From contig JBBRAO010000007.1 of the NCBI GenBank assembly GCA_038206725.1, positions 1 to 64,000 on the forward strand: a stretch of 64,000 bases of DNA, written 5' to 3'. The notes beneath the pieces are model-generated. The model worked only from the letters and a program-made list of their open reading frames with translations, searched no databases and had not been told where the DNA came from. The translations under genes and the position numbers were made by a program. Positions 54,767-61,039 of this stretch are shown piece by piece. Source of the DNA: JBAXXL01 sp038206725. GTDB taxonomy: Bacteria; Bacteroidota; Ignavibacteria; Kapaibacteriales; UBA2268. The first letter of the stretch is position 1; every line of letters begins with the position of its first letter.

Positions 54767-54802
54767 AATTCTGTTTTAATTGAAAAACAAAAATAATAAC
54801 TT

Positions 54803-54876
54803 GGGCCTGTAGCTCAGTTGGTTAGAGCAACGGACTCATAATCCGTTGGCCGGGGGTTCAAGTCCCTCCGGGCCCA
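54803..54876 (+). tRNA. tRNA with CAT anticodon, probably tRNA-Ile2 (lysidine-modified), otherwise elongator tRNA-Met
   Basis: 74 nt. Acceptor GGGCCTG/CGGGCCC with discriminator A; D-arm GCTCAGTTGGTTAGAGC; anticodon stem ACGGA/TCCGT with loop CTCATAA (anticodon CAT); T-arm GGGGG-TTCAAGT-CCCTC. CCA is not encoded. C4-G69 and C5-G68 pairs match the E. coli TilS recognition elements, so Ile2 is more likely than Met. The first pair is G-C, which excludes an initiator tRNA (no 1-72 mismatch). Confidence 0.92.
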
Positions 54877-54880
54877 CAAA

Positions 54881-54910
54881 AAAAAAGCGAGTATTACTAC
54901 TCGCTTTTTT
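54881..54910 (+). terminator. Terminator of the tRNA(CAT) gene
   Basis: GCGAGTA (54887-54893) pairs with TACTCGC (54898-54904), flanked by six As and six Ts that extend the stem, with a TTAC loop. Also usable in reverse. Confidence 0.92.
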
Positions 54911-55027
54911 CATTTTAATCCAAATACTTAACAAAATGAAGCAATGGCAATATGTGCCATTGAACGCCAAATGGATAATCTCCGTAGCATTTAATTTGAT
55001 GATAATCTACATTTCATTAACATCATT

Positions 55028-55057
55028 TTTGATAAAATTAATCAAAATTTTATCAAA
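55028..55057. promoter_or_regulatory. Perfect 12-bp inverted repeat upstream of gldA (candidate operator)
   Basis: TTTGATAAAATT (55028-55039) and AATTTTATCAAA (55046-55057), separated by 6 bp. It ends 28 bp before the -7 box at 55086 and overlaps the -33 zone. Its dyad symmetry suggests a binding site for a homodimeric regulator. No T-tract directly follows on either strand, so a terminator is less likely. No regulator gene is adjacent. Confidence 0.45.
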
Positions 55058-55085
55058 TCATAATAAAATAAATAATATTTATTTG

Positions 55086-55093
55086 TATATTTG
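55086..55093 (+). promoter_or_regulatory. -7 element for gldA
   Basis: TATATTTG matches TAnnTTTG, with a leader of about 63 nt to ATG 55164. The -33 position has no TTTG; the inverted repeat 55028-55057 lies just upstream. Confidence 0.5.
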
Positions 55094-55150
55094 ATAATTG
55101 ATTTGTCTCATTTTAGCAACAAATATTTATAAGTATCATCAATTAATAAC

Positions 55151-55156
55151 GGAGGG
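55151..55156 (+). promoter_or_regulatory. Strong Shine-Dalgarno that fixes the gldA start
   Basis: GGAGGG, 7 nt before ATG 55164. An upstream in-frame TTG (55098) has no such signal and would add an extension that starts close to the promoter, so ATG 55164 is taken as the start. Confidence 0.85.
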
Positions 55157-55163
55157 TACAAAA

Positions 55164-56261
55164 ATGCTGACAAAAGCTGTTTTCCCGGGTAAATATATCC
55201 AAGGGAAGGATGCTCAGAATGAATTACCTGCTTTAGTTAATTTATTTGGTAGTAGAGGTTTAATTATTGCTTCCAAAACAGTAAAAGATGATATTATTCC
55301 GAAATTGACTCCACAATTAATGTCTAACTCTCTTTCAATTGAATTATTTCGAGGTGAGTGTTGTGAAGAAGAACTCAAACGAATTGATGATATTATAAAA
55401 AGGGATAAAATAGATGTACTCATTGGTATGGGTGGCGGAAAAACAATTGATACAGCCAAAATTGCCGCCGATAGAGCAAATATTGCTGTTATTATTGTCC
55501 CAACGATTGCTTCAAGCGATGCACCTTGTAGTGGTTGTGCTGTAACTTACACATCTGATGGAATCTTTGAAGCAGTTCATTACCAAAAAATGAATCCTCA
55601 AGTAGTTTTAGTGGATATGAATATTATGGCTGATGCCCCAACACGCTTATTAGTAGCGGGTATGGGCGATGCTCTTGCCACTTGGTTTGAGGCAACATCG
55701 TGTAAACAATCGAATTCGATGAACGAATGTGGTGGTCTAAGTACTATAGCAGGTTTGAGTATTGCAAAATTATGCTACAAAACCATTTTGAAATATGGTA
55801 TTCAAGCCAAGTTAGCAAACGAGCAAAAGATAATTACACCTGCTTTGGAAAACGTAGTCGAAGCGAACATATTATTAAGCGGAATAGGATTTGAAAGTTC
55901 AGGTTTGGCGGCGGCACATTCAATACATAACGGACTTACCGCCCTTAAAGAAACGCATAATTTTTTTCACGGTGAAAAGGTTGCTTACGGGGTATTAGCC
56001 GGATTGCATCTTATAGAAACCAACTACAACGATATCAATATAGTTTATTCATTTTGTGAAAATATTGGATTACCAACGACACTAGCTGATATTGGCTTGG
56101 GCAAAGTAACAAAAGAAGAACTGCTTCTTGTGGCAGAAAAGTCCTGTCTTCCGGGTGCAAGTATTTATCACGAAGTAAGCGAAATCACACCAGAAAAGGT
56201 TCTGAAATCTCTCATCAGAGCTGATTCTTTTGGGAAAAAAAGAAAATCAAAAATGGCATAG
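55164..56261 (+). CDS. gldA: Glycerol dehydrogenase (NAD-dependent, iron-containing alcohol dehydrogenase family)
   Basis: 365 residues; oxidises glycerol to dihydroxyacetone with NAD, in the cytosol. The N-terminus AVFPGKYIQGKDA is typical of GldA. GMGGGKTIDTAK (88-99) binds NAD. The probable zinc ligands are Asp169, His252 (AHSIHNGL) and His269 (FFHGEKVAYG), at the spacing of known enzymes. Length is usual (about 360-370). It has its own -7 box, a candidate operator and a strong SD, so it is likely regulated separately from the T9SS cargo gene that follows 7 nt after its stop. Confidence 0.95.
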   Translation: MLTKAVFPGKYIQGKDAQNELPALVNLFGSRGLIIASKTVKDDIIPKLTPQLMSNSLSIELFRGECCEEELKRIDDIIKRDKIDVLIGMGGGKTIDTAKIAADRANIAVIIVPTIASSDAPCSGCAVTYTSDGIFEAVHYQKMNPQVVLVDMNIMADAPTRLLVAGMGDALATWFEATSCKQSNSMNECGGLSTIAGLSIAKLCYKTILKYGIQAKLANEQKIITPALENVVEANILLSGIGFESSGLAAAHSIHNGLTALKETHNFFHGEKVAYGVLAGLHLIETNYNDINIVYSFCENIGLPTTLADIGLGKVTKEELLLVAEKSCLPGASIYHEVSEITPEKVLKSLIRADSFGKKRKSKMA

Positions 56262-56268
56262 GTGAATT

Positions 56269-57522
56269 ATGAAAAAGTTAATGATTATAATAATCGGATT
56301 TGTATTAATACAATCTATTTGCTTTGCTCAGAATTTGATAGTTAATGGAGACTTTGAGCAGGGAAATAAATTATTTACCAGCGATTATACTTATAACACT
56401 AATTCCGGCTCACCGGAAGGCGTTTATAAAATTGATTCGGATTGTTTGAATTGGTGGGGAACTTCCGGCTTTAATTGCAAAGATCATACCACCGGCAAAA
56501 CCAAAATGATGTATATAAACGGTCATTTTACATCAAATAAAAAAATATGGTCTCAAACTGTAAACGTCAAAAACAAATCAACTTATACATTTAGTCTTTG
56601 GATAGCGAATTTAATAAATGAATCACCCGCAGAATTGAACATTTTGGTAAATAATATTCTAATCGGAACTATCAAACAAAATAATGTAGTAACCAACGTT
56701 TGGAAAAACTATTCTTTTGATTGGTTATCGAGTTCAAACATAGCGGTTATAAACATCATAGATAAAAATACTACCCGAGGTGGAAACGATTTTGGTATTG
56801 ACGATATTAAAATGATAGAAAAAAATGTTGCTTCAAAGGCATCTATCTTTTTCCCAGATACGGTTTCCGACGTAGGTATTCAAAATTTCAAAATTCCACT
56901 TAAAGTAAGACTTTATCAAGATTCTTTATCTTATGAAAACATATCCTTTAGCACCTCAGTCCGGTTTAAAGCAAACGTTTTTTTAATAACGGGTGTATCA
57001 GCAAACGGAACTATTCTGTCAGACACTATTGATAATGATAATTACAGAAATGTAGAAGTATATTGCGAAAACGTTAATATTAATGATTCCAATAAAGTTC
57101 TAACCGAATTAAACGGGACAGTTTTACTGGGTGATAGTATTTCGCCTCTTGATATAAATTATTTCCGGTGGCATACTCCTAAATTGATAGTAGATTCCCT
57201 GATAAACGGCTCTTTATTGGTCAAGGCTTGCGGTTTGGAATTAAGGCAGATTCTACCATTCAATCCAATTAAACTTCAAATACAGCCCAATCCTGCCGGC
57301 AATGAGGTTGAAGTAATTATCACGGGCGATGAATTAGGATATTACTCCATATATTTATTCGATTTACAAGGTATAAAAATGGAAGAAATGCATTGGAAAC
57401 GCACAGAAAAATCAGATGATAGTTTTAAATTCCGTTTCAATAATATTTCTACCGGTGTATATCAAGTAATATTAAAATCACCTTGGAGTACAATTTCTAA
57501 ACCTGTGATAATTGTCAAATAA
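56269..57522 (+). CDS. Secreted carbohydrate-binding-like protein with T9SS sorting domain
   Basis: 417 residues. Signal peptide about 1-20 (ending CFAQ). Residues about 20-185 form a DUF642/CBM-like jelly-roll (NLIVNGDFEQGN, then TYTFSLWIAN, NILVNNILIGT and GIDDIKM). About 190-320 is a second beta domain similar to cohesin-like modules (IPLKVRLYQDSL, NINDSNKVLTEL). The last ~85 residues are a T9SS sorting domain (IQPNPAGNEVEVII, YLFDLQGIKM, ISTGVYQVIL). It should be exported and bound at the surface. The ligand is unknown. The gene may be co-transcribed with gldA because of the 7-nt gap, an odd pairing. Confidence 0.87.
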   Translation: MKKLMIIIIGFVLIQSICFAQNLIVNGDFEQGNKLFTSDYTYNTNSGSPEGVYKIDSDCLNWWGTSGFNCKDHTTGKTKMMYINGHFTSNKKIWSQTVNVKNKSTYTFSLWIANLINESPAELNILVNNILIGTIKQNNVVTNVWKNYSFDWLSSSNIAVINIIDKNTTRGGNDFGIDDIKMIEKNVASKASIFFPDTVSDVGIQNFKIPLKVRLYQDSLSYENISFSTSVRFKANVFLITGVSANGTILSDTIDNDNYRNVEVYCENVNINDSNKVLTELNGTVLLGDSISPLDINYFRWHTPKLIVDSLINGSLLVKACGLELRQILPFNPIKLQIQPNPAGNEVEVIITGDELGYYSIYLFDLQGIKMEEMHWKRTEKSDDSFKFRFNNISTGVYQVILKSPWSTISKPVIIVK

Positions 57523-57549
57523 TGATCCAAATAGTAACCTATTTAAAAT

Positions 57550-57582
57550 AAAATCACTTTTCTATTCAAAAAGGGATTTTTA
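57550..57582. terminator. Terminator between convergent genes
   Basis: AAAATCACTTTT (57550-57561) pairs with AAAAGGGATTTT (57569-57580), 11 of 12 bp, with As on the left and Ts on the right, so it can serve both convergent genes. Confidence 0.65.
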
Positions 57583-57596
57583 TTCTTCATTCGTAA

Positions 57597-58265
57597 TTAT
57601 CTGATTACTACTCTGCACTGATTTTTTGGTGATTTCGGAGCTTTAGCATTAATCACTATATCCTCGAAATAATCTACATTATTCTGTCTAAAATTGAGTT
57701 TAAAGCAAATATCGCGAAGCGCCTTAATACGATCGCTAATTAATAGTTTAGTGCTCTCAGCCCTTTTCTTCTTTGTTTTATTATAATAATCACAAGTGCT
57801 CACGATAAAATTTACCTTTGCGATATGAAACGCTAAGTCATCACGAATACCTTTTAATATTTCCTCGGCACTTGCTGATAAAACAGCCGTTCCGGGATTA
57901 AAAAGGTTCTCCGAATACAATTCCATCCCTGATTCAAATTTCATTATATGCAAATCACGGTTGTACTCTTTATAAAAATCAGTTTTTGGTATTTTAATAG
58001 ACCGTTCAGCTTCAGAGATCAAATAACCTTTTACGCTAATAAAGTACGTTTCTCCACCCTCAATGCCACTTGAATATGAGCCATCGACATTGGAGTTTAT
58101 TCTGTACTTCCGCCCTGTTTCACTCTTTAAATTTATTTCTAATTCAAGGGGTTTGTTATTCGATTTATCAACAACAGTACCTTTTATCAACATAGTTTTT
58201 TGGGCAAATGCCGGTAAGCATACCAAAATCATCATAATAATGATTAATATTCCACTTTTCTTCAT
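57597..58265 (-). CDS. Periplasmic protein with carboxypeptidase-regulatory and degenerate OmpA-like domains
   Basis: 222 residues. Signal peptide about 1-21 (ending AFAQ). Residues about 25-100 are a transthyretin-like carboxypeptidase-regulatory domain (IKGTVVDKSNNKPLELEI). Residues about 118-220 resemble an OmpA C-terminal fold: LFNPGTAVLSASAEEILKGI, a strand with STCDYYNKTKKKRAESTKLL in place of the usual peptidoglycan motif (D...N..LS..RA), and a final strand QCRVVIR. The peptidoglycan-binding residues are not clearly conserved. It is 14 nt downstream of the PD40/OmpA gene at 58280, so the two are co-transcribed. It may be an envelope adaptor; weakly recognised. Confidence 0.7.
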   Translation of the reverse strand: MKKSGILIIIMMILVCLPAFAQKTMLIKGTVVDKSNNKPLELEINLKSETGRKYRINSNVDGSYSSGIEGGETYFISVKGYLISEAERSIKIPKTDFYKEYNRDLHIMKFESGMELYSENLFNPGTAVLSASAEEILKGIRDDLAFHIAKVNFIVSTCDYYNKTKKKRAESTKLLISDRIKALRDICFKLNFRQNNVDYFEDIVINAKAPKSPKNQCRVVIR

Positions 58266-58279
58266 AAAATTCCTATTTT

Positions 58280-60913
58280 TTATTTTTTCCTAATTTCTAT
58301 AACAACACTTTTGCTCATATATATTCTTCCTTCAGGAGTTACATTTGTAAACTCATTGTTTATATTTGCATTGTTTTCAATTTGTTTTTCATTTGTATTC
58401 TTTACAGTTCCGGTTTCAATTGCTTTGCTTTTAGCTGAAGCATTTGTATTCGAATAATTTGCTTTTACTTCTTCAATGTACTTGCCTGCTTCCTGACCGC
58501 CTAATTCACTCAATTCATCGAGCGTTTTAGTTTGTTCCGCTGTTAATCCTTGGTTTTTATCTAATACTAAAAAGCGATAATTGTATATTTTATTCATTTC
58601 CGCCTGCCCTTTACTACTATTATTTTTAAAAGGCATATCCACTTTCGATATAACCATCTTCGATGTTAAACTATCATTAGCGATGATTTCAAATATTATA
58701 CGTTTTTTTGCCGCTTCTATGGCTTTTGCCTTTCTGACTTGTTCTTCATCTGCTGAATTCAAGCTCTTTTCAAAGTCGCGGGCGGCTTTACCAAGTTCTG
58801 ACCCTACCTTCTTTAAAGCAGCTTTAGCATTTTCCAAAAATGTCGGTTTCGCGTTTTGCTCAGATTTTTCACTTTGATTATCAGTTTTAGCTTCTTCTTT
58901 TACGATTTTTTTAGCCGTTTGTTTTGAATTACCCATATTTAAATGCTCTAAATCCTTTGAAGCATTCCATTCGAAAATGTTAGAAGAGGAGTTTTTACCT
59001 TTGATACGCTTAAATGTTGAATCGTAAGTCTCGACAGTAAATTCCCAATCACCTGTTGCGTTTGCAAAATCAGTTTTATAACTAACCACAATCCTTTTTG
59101 GATTGGATAATAGTACAATTTCTTGCGAATTAATATCTTTAAATAACTCAGGATTATCGGATGTAACCTCAACTCTTTGGTTTTCTTCCGCCGCCTCTTT
59201 AGATTTCTCATTATTCGCTAACGCTGGTAGAGCTCTGCCCGTAACATTCATTCTTGTTGCCGCTATCCCCCATTCCTTCGATAAATAGTTCGCTACCGAT
59301 TGAGCACGGTCTTTTGAGAGCTTTAAATTTTTAAGCTCTTTGCCTTTATTCGAGTTACAACCTGTCAAATTGATATTTATGTTCGTATTAGCAGACATTC
59401 TTAAGCCGATGATATTTAGGATATTGTAATATGTATCTAAATCATTTCCTTTCTGCAAATCAACTTCAGTTAATTTCCGACCATCCAGCATACTTGATAA
59501 GTTGTATTTATCGGGAATAGAAGATTTATTTTCATCAAAAAATATATAATTCAAAACTTGTTTACGCTTTTCAACCAAACATTCATCAACAGTAATTTCT
59601 TTTACAGGTTTACTCTCATTATCAGCATCTTTAATAGTTAAATCAGTATTAACAATAGATATAGTTTTGGGAAGAGTTATTGGTTTTCCGGGTTCGTTTA
59701 AAGCGAAATTCACAGTATAGTTCATTTTGTTGAGATATTCTTTGCGTTGATTCTCATCCATTATCGCAGGATTCAAAACACGTATTGTTTTACTTTGCTT
59801 TTCAAAATTGGGGTTTTTCGTTTGAATATCAATATCAATGAATGGAGCTAATTCAAAGTCCTTTTGACTAATCAAAACTCTCGATGAACTTCCATTAGTC
59901 GAAAATACTTTTCTTTTCTCTGTTTTTCCAAGAAAGTTGACAAAAACAGGTTTTTCCGTTTCAGCAGAAACAGCATTTAGAGTAAAAGATTGCACCGGTG
60001 TAAAAAATGGTACCACGTCCGCAATATAAAAGTCTTCTTTAATTGTTAGTGTTGTAGGATCGTTTCGAGAGAATACCATTTTTGATCCCGACCCGTCGAA
60101 GGCGCAATATCGTTCATTCAAAGTTGTATTATATGGTTCCCCCATATTTTTAGGGATTCCCCATTTGCTTATTGATTTATCATATTTTATGGTATATAAA
60201 TCCAATCCGCCAAAAGAGTCTTCATAACCATTTGACGAAAAGAATAGGGTCAGACCATCGGGTGCGATGAATGGACACAAATCATCGAATTTGGTATTAA
60301 CTTCTGTCAAATTCTGTGCAGGTTGCCATTCTTCCATATCACTATCGTAAAGGGAATACCAAATATCGAAGCTTCCCGATTTTGATCCTTTTCTATTTGA
60401 TACGAAGAAAATTGTTTTGCCATCAGCGGAAATGCTTGGCATTCCATCCCAACTAATAGAATTAATACTCCGTCCAAGTGGAGCCGGCATCGACCAACCT
60501 TCATCTCTTAATCTTGACCAATAAATATCACAATCGCCATAGCTATCAGTTCTACCGCAACTTGCAAATAAAATAAATTTTCCGTCCGCTGTCATAGTAA
60601 ACGAACTTTCGAGGAATTTGCTATTAAAAAAGTTGTTACCGAATACAGAAGAAGAATTTATCGCCTCTGGATTTGAAAACGTTTCGTTATTAGCTGTCAT
60701 TACCCATAAATCAGAAGATCGCTTCCCTGCCGGATCGACTTCGCTACCTTCTCTATCAGATCCAAAAACCATAAATTTACCATCAATTGATAGATATGGA
60801 GCTACATCTATACCGCTTGAATTAGTATTAATTTGTTTTATATTGATATCTTTAGCATTTACAGAAACTAACGAAATAATAATACCAATAATGATTGTTA
60901 TCAATGTTCTCAT
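58280..60913 (-). CDS. PD40 beta-propeller plus OmpA-like protein (PorE-like, T9SS-associated candidate)
   Basis: 877 residues. Signal peptide about 1-20 (ending SVNA). Residues about 30-300 form a PD40/WD40-like propeller with TolB-type repeats (YLSIDGKFMVFGSDREGSE, FTMTADGKFILFAS, SISADGKTIFFVSNRKGS, FIAPDGLTLFFSSNG). About 310-440 looks like a carboxypeptidase-regulatory or beta domain. About 450-580 is OmpA-like (YIFFDENKSSIPDK, LSKDRAQSVANYLSKEWGI, ENQRVEV). After about 600 the sequence is low-complexity and helical. The domain order resembles PorE of the Porphyromonas T9SS, which also has a TPR region absent here. It may be an accessory of T9SS or envelope anchoring; this is inference. 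A -7 box is at 60951. Confidence 0.8.
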   Translation of the reverse strand: MRTLITIIIGIIISLVSVNAKDINIKQINTNSSGIDVAPYLSIDGKFMVFGSDREGSEVDPAGKRSSDLWVMTANNETFSNPEAINSSSVFGNNFFNSKFLESSFTMTADGKFILFASCGRTDSYGDCDIYWSRLRDEGWSMPAPLGRSINSISWDGMPSISADGKTIFFVSNRKGSKSGSFDIWYSLYDSDMEEWQPAQNLTEVNTKFDDLCPFIAPDGLTLFFSSNGYEDSFGGLDLYTIKYDKSISKWGIPKNMGEPYNTTLNERYCAFDGSGSKMVFSRNDPTTLTIKEDFYIADVVPFFTPVQSFTLNAVSAETEKPVFVNFLGKTEKRKVFSTNGSSSRVLISQKDFELAPFIDIDIQTKNPNFEKQSKTIRVLNPAIMDENQRKEYLNKMNYTVNFALNEPGKPITLPKTISIVNTDLTIKDADNESKPVKEITVDECLVEKRKQVLNYIFFDENKSSIPDKYNLSSMLDGRKLTEVDLQKGNDLDTYYNILNIIGLRMSANTNININLTGCNSNKGKELKNLKLSKDRAQSVANYLSKEWGIAATRMNVTGRALPALANNEKSKEAAEENQRVEVTSDNPELFKDINSQEIVLLSNPKRIVVSYKTDFANATGDWEFTVETYDSTFKRIKGKNSSSNIFEWNASKDLEHLNMGNSKQTAKKIVKEEAKTDNQSEKSEQNAKPTFLENAKAALKKVGSELGKAARDFEKSLNSADEEQVRKAKAIEAAKKRIIFEIIANDSLTSKMVISKVDMPFKNNSSKGQAEMNKIYNYRFLVLDKNQGLTAEQTKTLDELSELGGQEAGKYIEEVKANYSNTNASAKSKAIETGTVKNTNEKQIENNANINNEFTNVTPEGRIYMSKSVVIEIRKK

Positions 60914-60950
60914 AATTTAACCTTTTTAAATATTTATCTAATCAATAATT

Positions 60951-60958
60951 CAAATATA
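60951..60958 (-). promoter_or_regulatory. -7 element for the PD40/OmpA gene
   Basis: TATATTTG on the minus strand, about 38 nt before ATG 60913, with an AAAAAGG SD-like tract in between. No canonical -33 is seen. It lies between the terminator of the upstream gene and this gene. Confidence 0.5.
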
Positions 60959-60983
60959 TTAAACTTATGCCAATTATAAAAAT

Positions 60984-61014
60984 AAAAAAAGCCGATTCAT
61001 TAAAGAACCGGCTT
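60984..61014 (-). terminator. Terminator of the right-edge secreted protein gene
   Basis: On the minus strand AAGCCGGTTC (61014-61005) pairs fully with GAATCGGCTT (60998-60989), including one G-U pair, around a 6-nt loop, and is followed by seven Ts. Confidence 0.9.
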
Positions 61015-61039
61015 ATTTAATAAGGAATATCACAAGAAA

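Noticed and set aside
54846..55094. 82-residue plus-strand ORF after the tRNA
   Set aside because: It starts inside the tRNA gene and runs through the terminator hairpin; composition is that of AT-rich spacer.
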